From Prosthecobacter debontii (GTDB lineage Bacteria; Verrucomicrobiota; Verrucomicrobiia; Verrucomicrobiales; Verrucomicrobiaceae), in the NCBI GenBank assembly GCA_945860295.1, contig CAMAQH010000033.1, forward strand, positions 1-44,637: a stretch of 44,637 bases of DNA. Direction: 5' to 3'. Of this stretch, positions 8,349 to 16,846 are shown in pieces (the stretch's first letter is position 1; the number at the start of each line of letters is the position of its first letter). The notes beneath the pieces are model-generated. The model ran no database searches. It was not told the origin of the DNA and saw nothing but the letters and a program-made list of their open reading frames with translations. Made by a program: the position numbers and the translations under genes.

Positions 8349-9329
8349 TCAGGCCGCTTCCATCGCGGGTGTTTTTACCTGATCGAGCAGTTTTGTGATA
8401 ACGTCGTCTACCTTCACCTGCTGCGCTTCGCCTTCAAAATTAAGGATGATGCGATGACGCAAAGCCACATGGGCGACGGCTCGAATATCATCCGTGGAGA
8501 CAGCCGTGGCCCCACTCAAAGCGGCCCAGACACGTGCTCCACGAATCATACTCTGAAGGCCACGAGGACTACTGCCATAGGCGACAAATCTTTTCACCTC
8601 AGGTAGCACCCCCGGCTGCTCGGGATGCGTGGCAAGCACGAGCCGACTCGCATAATGGGCAACCGGATCAGCCACCGGCATCTGTGCTAACTCATGCTGG
8701 AGACGGATGATGTCAGCACCATTGCTGATAGGTTCCAGCTTCGGCTCTGTAAAACCTGTGGTGCGGCGGCTAATTTCAACCAGCGATTCCAAATCTGGAA
8801 ACGGCACGCGGATCTTGAACATGAAGCGATCTAGCTGTGCTTCTGGGAGAGGATAAGTACCCTCCATTTCCATCGGATTCTGAGTCGCTAGCACAAAGAA
8901 AGGCTCTGGTAGAATGTGACGCTCACCGCCGGTGGTCACAGCGCGTTCCTGCATAACTTCGAGCAGCGCCGCCTGAGTTTTCGGCGTGGCGCGGTTGATT
9001 TCATCCACGAGTAGCAGGTTTTTAAATACAGGTCCTTTTTCAAAAAACATCATGCGCCGACCATGCTCGTTTTCATTCACGATATGTGTCCCCAAAATGT
9101 CCGCCGGCATGAGATCCGGCGTGCATTGCACACGCCCAGGCTCCAATCCGATGACTTGGGATAGGGTGCGCACAAGGAACGTTTTCCCAAGACCTGGCAC
9201 ACCTTCAAGGAGCACATGACCGCCGGAAAAGATCGCCACTAAAACATCTGTCAGCAGATGATCATAGCCCACGATGGCTTTTTGCATTTCAGACTTCAAC
9301 TGGCCGAAGAGAGTGCGGAAGGGGGACAT
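8349..9329 (-). CDS. MoxR-family AAA+ ATPase
   Basis: The 326-residue protein has Walker A GVPGLGKT (residues 43-50), Walker B LLLVDEINRATPKTQAALLE, the sensor segment FFVLATQNP and the C-terminal lid with RHRIILNFEGEA. MoxR ATPases act as chaperones that insert cofactors or assemble complexes, usually with VWA-domain partners. ATG 9329 starts the conserved N-terminus (SPFRTLFGQLKSEMQKAIVG); a longer open frame upstream overlaps the divergent dehydrogenase gene and is not homologous. The usual DUF58 and VWA genes do not follow it here; a VWA protein is encoded 32 kb away at 41703. A 10-bp inverted repeat lies in the divergent control region. Confidence 0.93.
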   Translation of the reverse strand: MSPFRTLFGQLKSEMQKAIVGYDHLLTDVLVAIFSGGHVLLEGVPGLGKTFLVRTLSQVIGLEPGRVQCTPDLMPADILGTHIVNENEHGRRMMFFEKGPVFKNLLLVDEINRATPKTQAALLEVMQERAVTTGGERHILPEPFFVLATQNPMEMEGTYPLPEAQLDRFMFKIRVPFPDLESLVEISRRTTGFTEPKLEPISNGADIIRLQHELAQMPVADPVAHYASRLVLATHPEQPGVLPEVKRFVAYGSSPRGLQSMIRGARVWAALSGATAVSTDDIRAVAHVALRHRIILNFEGEAQQVKVDDVITKLLDQVKTPAMEAA

Positions 9330-9357
9330 GAGATAGGCGGACTGTCGATAAATAGAC

Positions 9358-9421
9358 GGTTGCCGCCCGCGTGCAAAGGAAAGCACAGCTTGCTTGCCAG
9401 AAGCCGTATCAGGCGGCAACC
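9358..9421. repeat. perfect 10-bp inverted repeat in a divergent promoter region
   Basis: GGTTGCCGCC (9358-9367) and its exact complement GGCGGCAACC (9412-9421) are separated by 44 bases. They fill the gap between the moxR start (9329) and the dehydrogenase start (9422), and the right arm touches the ATG. Inside the loop is a smaller pair, GTGC (9371-9374) and GCAC (9383-9386). It could be an operator for two protein dimers or an RNA hairpin hiding the dehydrogenase start. Which of these applies is inference. Confidence 0.6.
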
Positions 9422-10270
9422 ATGGGCATGAGCACAACACTTCCCAACGTCGGCCTTCTTGGCCTCGGCATCATCGGCAGTCGTGTCGCCGATAGACTGC
9501 GCGAAGCAGGACATCAGGTCTTTGTCTGGAGCCGAACAAAGCGCGACATTCCAAACTTCCAATCCACTCCGCGTGCTGTAGTTGAGTCAGCGCACATCAT
9601 TCAAATTTTCGTGCGTGATGATGCCGCGCTACTCTCCGCGATCCGTGAGATGCAGCCCGTGCTCACGAGTGAGCATATCGTGATGAATCATTCCACGGTG
9701 AGCAAGGCAGCAACGCTGGAGTCCGCTGCGATCTGCGCTAGTGCTCACACTGCCTTTCTCGATGCGCCTTTCACCGGCAGCAAGATGGCAGCACAGAATG
9801 GAAAGCTCGTTTATTACATCGGCGGATCGGCTCCAGTCCTTGAGCGCGCGCGCCAAGTGCTCGAAATCAGTTCTCAGAAAATCCTACCACTTGGTGAAGT
9901 GGGTGAAGCCATGGTGCTCAAAATCGTCACCAATCTCGTCAGCTCCATTACTGTGAAAGCACTGGCCGAAGCCGCCGCCATTACTCAGAGCCAAGATATA
10001 TCACTCGACTTACTCAAGACCGCTCTGGAGGCGAATGCCAATCACAGCACACTTATTGGCATGAAGTTGCCGACGATGATGAGCGGAAATTTCGAACCTC
10101 ACTTCTCGCTGCAAAACATGCTCAAGGATGCCGACTTTGCCCGCTATTTGGCATCAGAAGCAGACATCAAAACACCCGCTCTTGATTGCACAGCAGAGGC
10201 CATGCGAGCGGGTGTTAAAGCTGGGATGGGGGATCTCGATTTCTCGGTGATTGGCAAGCTTAGCGATTGA
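9422..10270 (+). CDS. NAD(P)-dependent beta-hydroxyacid dehydrogenase
   Basis: The 282-residue enzyme belongs to the 3-hydroxyisobutyrate / tartronate-semialdehyde reductase / GLYR1 group. The Rossmann nucleotide loop is GLGIIG (residues 14-19). The substrate loop is DAPFTGSKMAAQNGKL and the catalytic lysine is K167 in GEVGEAMVLKIVTN. A C-terminal helical domain follows (FSLQNMLKDADFA, typical of the family). The true substrate cannot be read from the sequence. Starts at 9422 and 9428 (both ATG) are equally possible. The gene diverges from moxR behind an inverted repeat, and its last 11 bases overlap the end of the opposing membrane-protein gene. Confidence 0.91.
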   Translation: MGMSTTLPNVGLLGLGIIGSRVADRLREAGHQVFVWSRTKRDIPNFQSTPRAVVESAHIIQIFVRDDAALLSAIREMQPVLTSEHIVMNHSTVSKAATLESAAICASAHTAFLDAPFTGSKMAAQNGKLVYYIGGSAPVLERARQVLEISSQKILPLGEVGEAMVLKIVTNLVSSITVKALAEAAAITQSQDISLDLLKTALEANANHSTLIGMKLPTMMSGNFEPHFSLQNMLKDADFARYLASEADIKTPALDCTAEAMRAGVKAGMGDLDFSVIGKLSD

Positions 10271-10784
10271 ATCCAGAGAATGACATAGGGAGCAATTCAG
10301 CAGAAACAGGAACGGTCTCTCCTGAAACACTGACCACAGTCGTTTCGTCCGGCAACGCGACACCTTCGCTCTCGAAATGACGGCTGAGCAGGATGCCTTC
10401 GATTTCGAGCTGCCTACCCTGCTCGGCTTCACGAATCAATTCACTATCGACAACGAGAGCCACCTGAGCAGGCATGGGCGCGGGTTCAGCAGCGATCATT
10501 GCCACAGATGACTGCTGACCTCCACCACTCACGATGTTCATAGCTCCCCAAGCAGCCACGATGGCCATGCAGGCAGTGACACCAGCCATAACCCATTTCG
10601 GTGAGACTAGATCATCAAAATAAGTCGCCACCCGCTCCCAGAGCAAACCGCGAGCCGAATGACGCAGCAATTCGGAGCGCTGACGTTGGTGAAATTGGGC
10701 CAGAAAATCTTCGACAAAATCTTCACTTGGGGTCTCATACCGCTTCAGTCTAATTAGTCGCTGAATGTCTTCGAATTCACTCAT
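10260..10784 (-). CDS. single-pass membrane protein downstream of an ECF sigma factor, probable anti-sigma-like regulator
   Basis: The 174-residue protein has an N-terminal soluble part (residues 1-60, SEFEDIQRLIRLKRYE, then EDFLAQFHQRQR), one membrane helix around residues 64-86 (WVMAGVTACMAIVAAWGAM) and an outside tail. It starts 52 bases after the sigma gene, the classic position of an anti-sigma factor, and its membrane layout fits. It lacks the HxxxCxxC zinc motif of ZAS-type anti-sigma factors, so the role is inferred from context. Signal-free N-terminus and N-in orientation are expected. Its 3' end overlaps the convergent dehydrogenase gene by 11 bases. Confidence 0.7.
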   Translation of the reverse strand: MSEFEDIQRLIRLKRYETPSEDFVEDFLAQFHQRQRSELLRHSARGLLWERVATYFDDLVSPKWVMAGVTACMAIVAAWGAMNIVSGGGQQSSVAMIAAEPAPMPAQVALVVDSELIREAEQGRQLEIEGILLSRHFESEGVALPDETTVVSVSGETVPVSAELLPMSFSGFNR

Positions 10785-10836
10785 AGGATCGTGGTATTGG
10801 ATGTGTGTTTGAACTGAAATCTAGGGGAATGAAAAG

Positions 10837-11454
10837 CTACTTCACAAGGTCTTCAAGATGGGTCTGGAGGAGTCGGTGTGCATAAAACAAACGTGATCTG
10901 ATCGTGCCTTCTGACACTCCAAGCATCTTACTGATCTCATTGTGCTGATGGCCTTGAATATCGTACAGTGTGACCACTACGCGATGGTCGTCGGACAGCT
11001 TCGACATAGCGTCGTTCAATCTTTTTTGCAGCTCATGAATATTCACTTCCCGGATGGTGTCCCGGTGGGCTGTGGTGATCTTGATGAACTCAGGATCGTT
11101 CTGAATGCCATTGTCCACATCATCCAGACTCACCTTAGTGTAGCGACCCCGCTTCTTCAGGAAATTGAGCGTCATGTTCACTGAGATCGAGTAGATCCAA
11201 GTGTAGAACGACGACTTACCCTGAAAACGCTTCACTGACCGATAAGCCTTCGCAAAAATCTCCTGCAATAAGTCCGCCGTATCTTCTCGATTGGAGGTCA
11301 TGTTATAGACCAACCCATAAAGCTTCGTGGTGTATTTACGCACCAGATCATCAAACGCCCTGGTGTCGCCAGCCTGAGCACGCTCCACGAGAACCCGATC
11401 TTCAGCGGCGCTGCTAGTCGGGGTCGGTGGGGAGGGTTCGCTGGTGTTCTCCAT
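10837..11454 (-). CDS. ECF RNA polymerase sigma factor (sigma-70 family, group 4)
   Basis: The 205-residue product has sigma region 2 (RAFDDLVRKYTTKLYGL, DLLQEIFAKAYRSVKRF, then YTWIYSISVNMTLNFL) and region 4 with a helix-turn-helix (HNEISKMLGVSEGTIRSRLF). Regions 1 and 3 are absent, as in all ECF factors. It directs RNA polymerase to a small stress or envelope regulon. The ATG at 11454 opens a short Ser/Pro/Thr-rich leader before the conserved part; an ATG at 11547 would add 31 residues and cannot be excluded. The following gene encodes a single-pass membrane protein that may hold the factor inactive. The regulon's promoter motif could not be deduced. Confidence 0.9.
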   Translation of the reverse strand: MENTSEPSPPTPTSSAAEDRVLVERAQAGDTRAFDDLVRKYTTKLYGLVYNMTSNREDTADLLQEIFAKAYRSVKRFQGKSSFYTWIYSISVNMTLNFLKKRGRYTKVSLDDVDNGIQNDPEFIKITTAHRDTIREVNIHELQKRLNDAMSKLSDDHRVVVTLYDIQGHQHNEISKMLGVSEGTIRSRLFYAHRLLQTHLEDLVK

Positions 11455-11562
11455 CGGTGATGTATTGGCGGTGTGAATACAAAGAGACTTAACAAACCAT
11501 TCTCTCGCAACGGAAACAAGTCTTTCTTCAACCAATGATCTGTTCATCGTGCCGCCGCCCCA

Positions 11563-13743
11563 TCATCTCCCTAAATTCTCCTTTAAAAATTGGAAACTGC
11601 CGACGCCATTAATGGTATGTGGGCCGTCGAAGTGTTCGATCGTGGCACGGTCACCGATCAGGAGTTTATTGTAGAGGCGGCGGACTTTAGCGAACTCGTA
11701 GTTCACCCATTCATCGCTGCCGACGCCGTCATTGTGGCCGCGCTCAACCATGAAAGGTCGCGGGGCGATGAGTGCGGCCATTTCGGCATAATTAAAAGTG
11801 CGGCCCATGTTCCACTCCCAGATTTCATATTCACCAGTTGCGATGTAGCTCATCGGCATCTCCGTGCTCACGCACTTACGCACCCACTCATTAAAATCGC
11901 CGCTGCAAATGCTTAGGCAGTAATCGGTAAGCACAGCGGGCGTGCGCATGGCCGATTTACCGCCGTAGCTGAGGCCGTAAAAGGCGATCTTGTCCGAGTG
12001 GGTGAAGGGCTGTGCCTTCAGCCATTCGAGAATGCGCTGATGCTGGCCATTGATGACGCTGTAGAGCGTGAGTCCTAGTGGATTGAGTTTTCGCTGCAAG
12101 GTGCGGAAGGCATCCTTACCGCGATACGGATTGTGTGGCGCGAAGGTCACGTATCCCTGCTCAGCAAGCCTCAGAGCAAAAGCCTTGTAGGGAGCGAATG
12201 CTTTGGATTGGGGATCGTCGTTGAAGACATCTTCGGGGATGCTTTCTAATCCGTGCTGACAGACAACAATAGGACGCCGCTCACCCGGTTTCAGATCTTT
12301 GGGAAGACACAACCAACCCCAAGCAAAGACATCCTGCCAGACATCCAGAGTGACCTCATAGATAGCAAGCTTGTCCGTCTCGCGAACGAGGCGACTTTTC
12401 ACATTCATCGGTAGATCAGGATTCGGTAGGCGACCGATGACTTCTCCCCAAAAGCGGTCGCGCTCACTCGCCGTATGTTTTTCATAGTCGGCCACGGGTT
12501 TGAGCGGCAACTTCTTCCAGAACAACTCATTCCGCTCAATCTCAGAAATCACCAGCAACCGCTGCGTGTAAGCTCCTAGCTCGCGCACCATGCGCTGCTG
12601 GCGCGTCGGATCAGATGCCACACGCTGCTCATTTTTCTGCGGCATGATCGGCTCGATGCACTTCACGATCTTCTCCGCCACTTCCGAAGGCAAGAGATGG
12701 GCCACAACCTCTTTCAATCCGTGCTCCTCAGTGCAGAGCTTCAGCCAATCTCCAGGCGTGGCGCGGGCGATCTCTGCCTGCACAGCTTCCAGCATAGGCT
12801 TGAAGATTCTCCCTGGAGCAGCAATGGCGCGCTCACCAGGCTTAGCTGCGGGCGGTCCCGGCACATTCGGAAAGCCATGATTCTGAATTACCAAATGCCG
12901 TGGCGCGATGAGTGAAGCAATCTCAGCATCGCCAAAATCACGCAGCAGACCAAAGACGTTGCGGTAGATGGGTTCTGCCCAAACGCCCTCACGCGGTGAA
13001 AAGTAGCCCCAGACATAGACAGAGCTGATGCGCGTATCGATAGCACCTGAATAAAGGGCGATCAGTCCCCCTTCACCGAAACCAGCGACGAGTAACGGAA
13101 GCTGCTCTTTTTGCGCGCTGAAGTAATCCATGAGTGACAGGACCTTCTGAACCTCATAGCCAATGATGTGGCGACCTAACTCAAACGACTGACGATAGAT
13201 CCACTCACGATGCGGGATATTCGTCTTTAGGCCAAACTTGTCATTGGTGCTGTATTCACTACCGCGACTGATGAGAGCGGGGATCACGATCTCACAGCCG
13301 CTGTAGGCAAGCATGGCATCATTGGCGAGCTTCTCCGGCTCCGTATCAGCATCGGGGATGTAGATCACACGAGCCACCGCCTTCTCCTTCGGCTGTATAA
13401 AAATTCCCTCACCATGCACGCCATCCAACACCGGCCAACGCACGCGAAAAAGGCGCGCAGTTACTGTTTCGGCAAGTAGTGCTGGTGCATCTGTATCGCC
13501 GACAAATTCGAGCGCCTTAATAGGCAGGCGTTCATCCACCAAACCGATAATCGCCTTCAACTTCTCACGAGTCGGTTTGCGCGTGTCCTTTGATTTCTCG
13601 ATGAGTTGCAAAGCAAAGCGATCAATCCCAGCAACCATCTTGGCTGAGAAATCAGGATTCGGCTCCAGCAGTTGCGTGCCAGAGAGTTGGGCCACAGCAT
13701 TCGATGCATGCAGAAGCCCGATTAGGACAGAGCGTATCTTCAT
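11563..13743 (-). CDS. tandem alpha/beta-hydrolase protein, first domain without nucleophile
   Basis: The 726-residue product starts with a probable signal peptide (residues 1-19) and contains two alpha/beta-hydrolase domains. In the first (about 100-350) the nucleophile elbow reads GFGEGG, so Gly223 stands where Ser is expected. In the second (about 430-720) the elbow is GLSYGG with Ser592, followed by the Asp region ERGHNDGVGSDEW and a C-terminal HFDGPHTING that can supply the His. Only the second domain should be catalytic. The fold resembles acetyl-xylan-esterase/dienelactone-hydrolase-type proteins (Abhydrolase_7-like) common in this phylum, which cleave ester groups from plant or algal polymers. 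The substrate is unknown. It lies upstream of the sigma gene, 108 bases away. Confidence 0.85.
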   Translation of the reverse strand: MKIRSVLIGLLHASNAVAQLSGTQLLEPNPDFSAKMVAGIDRFALQLIEKSKDTRKPTREKLKAIIGLVDERLPIKALEFVGDTDAPALLAETVTARLFRVRWPVLDGVHGEGIFIQPKEKAVARVIYIPDADTEPEKLANDAMLAYSGCEIVIPALISRGSEYSTNDKFGLKTNIPHREWIYRQSFELGRHIIGYEVQKVLSLMDYFSAQKEQLPLLVAGFGEGGLIALYSGAIDTRISSVYVWGYFSPREGVWAEPIYRNVFGLLRDFGDAEIASLIAPRHLVIQNHGFPNVPGPPAAKPGERAIAAPGRIFKPMLEAVQAEIARATPGDWLKLCTEEHGLKEVVAHLLPSEVAEKIVKCIEPIMPQKNEQRVASDPTRQQRMVRELGAYTQRLLVISEIERNELFWKKLPLKPVADYEKHTASERDRFWGEVIGRLPNPDLPMNVKSRLVRETDKLAIYEVTLDVWQDVFAWGWLCLPKDLKPGERRPIVVCQHGLESIPEDVFNDDPQSKAFAPYKAFALRLAEQGYVTFAPHNPYRGKDAFRTLQRKLNPLGLTLYSVINGQHQRILEWLKAQPFTHSDKIAFYGLSYGGKSAMRTPAVLTDYCLSICSGDFNEWVRKCVSTEMPMSYIATGEYEIWEWNMGRTFNYAEMAALIAPRPFMVERGHNDGVGSDEWVNYEFAKVRRLYNKLLIGDRATIEHFDGPHTINGVGSFQFLKENLGR

Positions 13744-13784
13744 CCAAGAACTACGCTAGCCGCGTCATGCTCTTGTTGCTGAGC

Positions 13785-16163
13785 CTACTTTTTCTTCGCT
13801 GGCCATGTAATAATTGGCTTCACAGCGTGCGCTGGTGGAGCCTCATCAAGGGCAAAAGCGACTGAGACAGTCTGCGGCCCTTTAATACCCGCAAGCGACA
13901 CCTTGAGGACATGAATGCCTGTGAGTTTCTTCATCTGCTCATTCGTTGGCTCAGGAGCATCTTCAGTCGAGAAAGTAGCGCCTGCTGGAGAAAGGATGGA
14001 CGCATGAAGCACCTGCTTAGCATCGGTAAGCGTGGCGCTCTTTCCATCCACTGTGACCGCAGCACGGGTGTGCATTTTCCAGGTAACGTTGGTGCTGTTC
14101 TTAATGGCGACATCATCCTGAATAACGACATAAGGCTTGGCTCCGCGCACCACCATCACGCCGCGGTAAGCATCTTTGGCAGCCTTGGAATAGGCTTTGC
14201 TGAGATCCACAGCAGCGATGCCAAGTTCAGGCGTGCTCTGCGTAAAGACCACCGTGCCTTTAGCGTCGAGTTTCTGATTCGTGCTGATCACGGGCTTTGG
14301 CGGAGGAGCACCTTTTTTTGCTGCTGGCAGCTCTTCTTCTTGACCGATCTCCAGTGTGTTTTGTCCCGGCGTGCCTTCCAGATAAAGATTGTAGCGTTTG
14401 GTGCGATCAGCTGCTTTTGGGTCGAACCCCGCAGCGCGGTCACTTTCAGCACCAAGCTCAATCCCCCAGCGCTTACCGCCCATATCGAGAACGAAAGTAC
14501 CGAGATCCAACTGCGATGTCGGGATGCCATTGTCCCCGCCCTTGATCGCCACAAAGGCAGCGGTCTTGTCCCAAGACGTACGCATGGTCGCCATCTGCCC
14601 ACCGGCTACGCCGTAGTCCAGAGTGTCTTGCGCACCATCCCCAGCAGCCTGGGCGTTATAATACATGAAGTGACCGGCCAGATTCAGGAAGGCGGTGTCA
14701 GCACCAGGAGCGACACCTGCGGCCAGAGCTTTTATGCCGAAATTTCCGTGAACGCCAGCCAGCCATGTGGAAACCCACGGACGAGAAAGTGACGAGCCTG
14801 CGGCATCCCCATAATTAAAGAGCTGGCCAGTAGGTCCCACGAGATGAATGCGCGCCAAACCTGCCTGCGGCAAGCCTTCGAGCAGACTGAAACCAAAGTC
14901 GGTGTTCACATTTGCCTTCAATGTTTGCATGACCATGATCGCATAATCGAGCACCTGCTCACCAGCCTCCATACCCTCAGGCCAAATGCCTGCGGGAGCA
15001 AAGCGTCCCATGCCTTTGCCAAACACTTTGCCGGCAGCATCAACCGCCTGACGCGCGGCGCCGACATCATCATCGTGCAAGCAGATGGCTGCGAGGATCA
15101 GCGCGGATGCCATGGCCATGTGCTCAGCGTCAGGCTCAGTGTCCTCTTGTTTTTTTGGAGTGCCCTTTGCAGGAGCCTTGGTTTTAGCGTCACTGACACC
15201 AGCAGCTTTGCCCTTGGCACTCTCAGGGATCGGGTCACCCTTCAGGCGGGCCGCTAGCGCACCGATGCCTTTTTCAATCATGTAGGTCCGCGCATCCGTG
15301 ACCTGCTTTTCCGTCATGCCATCTTTAAAGTAATCATAACCGAGGCAGGCTGCGATCAGGAAATCCGCCGTCACCATTGGCTCATCGACATACCAGTTTT
15401 GGAAAGTCGCGGGATCAGTGATGGCCACCATTTCGCGAATGCCACGCTCTTTCCAGCGTGGATCTCCATCCACAAAGTGCAGAGTGCCGAGTGTGGCCAT
15501 ACGGAACATCGCCTTTGATCCTGGAGTCACCGTGCCTTGTTGCTCACCAAAGATGCGCGTCAGCTCAGGCGCTTCGAGCACTTTCTCGCCACCTGCTTTC
15601 AAATTGGCCAACATCTTGGCAGCAACAGCGTCCGTTGCAGGCAGAGCCTTCAGCATCTGCCAACCAGCGGCAGCATGAATAAGGCGCGGGCGGGTCTTGA
15701 GCACCGCGCGGATATAATCAGCACTGTTGGGAGCCTTGAAGCTTTTCAATGGAGTGATCGCAATCATTGGGCGGGGCGGCGCAGGTTTACTCGCGGCGGC
15801 AGGGGTCGCTGGAGCAACAGGTGCTGGTGGTGTAGCTGGCGGCGTGGCGGGCATGGCAGCGGGTGCTATAGGCGCGGCAGGAGTTGCTGGGGCGACTGCT
15901 GGAGCAGGTCCAGCCTGCATCTTTTTCCACTCAGCAGCGGCAAAAGCTTTGTCCGTATCACTGAGTGAATCAATAGGGATCGTGAAATCCTTACCATCAG
16001 CTTTTTTGATTGTGATCGTGCGAGCTGCAATGTCCACCGCAGTCATCTCAGCTTCGATGGCGACACCGGCCTTATTCGTCCACTTCCGCATTTCAGCAGT
16101 GGCGAGAACAGGCAGAAGCAAGGTAAGAGCAAGCGTAAAACAGGGGCAGAGACGCACTTTCAT
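13785..16163 (-). CDS. SHD1-domain protein with degenerate heparinase II/III-like region
   Basis: The 792-residue secreted protein has a signal peptide (1-24, ending LATA) and an SHD1-type beta domain (about 26-80: RKWTNKAGVAIEAEM to PIDSLSDTDKAFAAAEW). A low-complexity Ala/Pro linker follows (about 80-130), then an alpha-toroid plus beta-sandwich resembling heparinase II/III polysaccharide lyases. Family features include FLIAACLGYDYFKDGM, GIWPEG and GTFVLDMGGKRWG. The usual N-H-x-H-L-D motif of the beta domain reads TSQLD (Q551), and the toroid motif with conserved Asn/Trp/Cys is missing, so lyase activity is doubtful. A Lys/Ala-rich insert interrupts the toroid. ATG 16163 is preferred over GTG 16172 because the signal peptide starts there. 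Confidence 0.75.
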   Translation of the reverse strand: MKVRLCPCFTLALTLLLPVLATAEMRKWTNKAGVAIEAEMTAVDIAARTITIKKADGKDFTIPIDSLSDTDKAFAAAEWKKMQAGPAPAVAPATPAAPIAPAAMPATPPATPPAPVAPATPAAASKPAPPRPMIAITPLKSFKAPNSADYIRAVLKTRPRLIHAAAGWQMLKALPATDAVAAKMLANLKAGGEKVLEAPELTRIFGEQQGTVTPGSKAMFRMATLGTLHFVDGDPRWKERGIREMVAITDPATFQNWYVDEPMVTADFLIAACLGYDYFKDGMTEKQVTDARTYMIEKGIGALAARLKGDPIPESAKGKAAGVSDAKTKAPAKGTPKKQEDTEPDAEHMAMASALILAAICLHDDDVGAARQAVDAAGKVFGKGMGRFAPAGIWPEGMEAGEQVLDYAIMVMQTLKANVNTDFGFSLLEGLPQAGLARIHLVGPTGQLFNYGDAAGSSLSRPWVSTWLAGVHGNFGIKALAAGVAPGADTAFLNLAGHFMYYNAQAAGDGAQDTLDYGVAGGQMATMRTSWDKTAAFVAIKGGDNGIPTSQLDLGTFVLDMGGKRWGIELGAESDRAAGFDPKAADRTKRYNLYLEGTPGQNTLEIGQEEELPAAKKGAPPPKPVISTNQKLDAKGTVVFTQSTPELGIAAVDLSKAYSKAAKDAYRGVMVVRGAKPYVVIQDDVAIKNSTNVTWKMHTRAAVTVDGKSATLTDAKQVLHASILSPAGATFSTEDAPEPTNEQMKKLTGIHVLKVSLAGIKGPQTVSVAFALDEAPPAHAVKPIITWPAKKK

Positions 16164-16361
16164 AGTTGGCACGGTGGTTGGGGGAGCCGAGTTTGCGTAC
16201 GACAGACGCTACGGACAAGGGCAAAGTTTGACAAGAAGCACCTTTTTTATGGCCCGGATTGCTCCACCACATTCGCATTCCAGTTTAGCTATGAGCGATC
16301 ATTCTCTAATTGATTCTCATCACATTGAAGCACTTTGAAAAATTCCTTCACTCCTCACTTC

Positions 16362-16757
16362 ATGATCTTCGATGACTTACCCCATTTGGTCGTGGGTGCC
16401 TGCGTGACCGCACACCGCACCCTCGAGCCGGGTTTGTCGAAAGAAGCCTATGAAAAATGTCTGGCTGTGGAACTACGCGGACTAGAATTCAAAGCTGAAC
16501 GCGGCAGAGCGCTGAGCTTTGACTACGGTGGCCATCACATCACAAGCGCAGCTAGTCTGGATTTCGTGGTTGATGACACGCTGCTCTTGCAAATTCTCGC
16601 CGTAGATCAGGTGGGTGATCTGGAACGCCAAAAGATGGAGACGCTGATCAGGCTCGGCGGATTAAAATCCGGCCTACTGGTGAATTTTCAGGTTTCAGTC
16701 ATGCGCAAGGTCATCGCGCGCTTTCTGGTGAAAAGGCGTGCCTCTGAGCCGGAATAA
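16362..16757 (+). CDS. GxxExxY-like protein
   Basis: The 131-residue product resembles the GxxExxY family: GLSKEAYEKCLAVELRG near the N-terminus, then LDFVVDDTLLLQILAV, and LGGLKSGLLVNFQV at the C-terminal side. Family members look like small restriction-endonuclease-fold proteins of unknown role. The usual second acidic core 'D...E-x-K' reads D...Q-I-L here, so nuclease activity is unlikely. ATG 16362 is chosen; a TTG at 16335 would add nine residues. It is divergent from the SHD1-heparinase gene and followed after 89 bases by the heme-binding protein gene. Confidence 0.75.
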   Translation: MIFDDLPHLVVGACVTAHRTLEPGLSKEAYEKCLAVELRGLEFKAERGRALSFDYGGHHITSAASLDFVVDDTLLLQILAVDQVGDLERQKMETLIRLGGLKSGLLVNFQVSVMRKVIARFLVKRRASEPE

Positions 16758-16786
16758 TGCGGACTCGCGTCTGATTTCGACCAAAA

Positions 16787-16811
16787 GATGTCAGTAAATC
16801 TGCATGACATC
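16787..16811. promoter_or_regulatory. 7-bp perfect dyad upstream of the heme-binding protein gene
   Basis: GATGTCA (16787-16793) and TGACATC (16805-16811) are exact complements separated by 11 bases, and end 35 bases before the ATG at 16847. Position and symmetry suit an operator for a dimeric regulator. A related but looser TGTCA/TGACA pair lies before the next gene. No matching regulator is known. Confidence 0.4.
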
Positions 16812-16846
16812 ACAACGTTGATTTTGCATCGATACAAAAGCCAACC

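Noticed and set aside
13911-14792. 293-codon plus-strand frame
   Set aside because: It is antisense to the SHD1-heparinase-like gene and lacks any conserved motif.
15790-15910. Repetitive GC-rich stretch, considered as a repeat array
   Set aside because: It encodes the Ala/Pro linker of a protein and has no regular repeat-spacer structure, so it is not a CRISPR or tandem DNA array.
15727-16338. Ala/Gly-rich 203-codon plus-strand frame
   Set aside because: Its composition is the mirror image of the Ala/Pro linker of the SHD1-heparinase gene.
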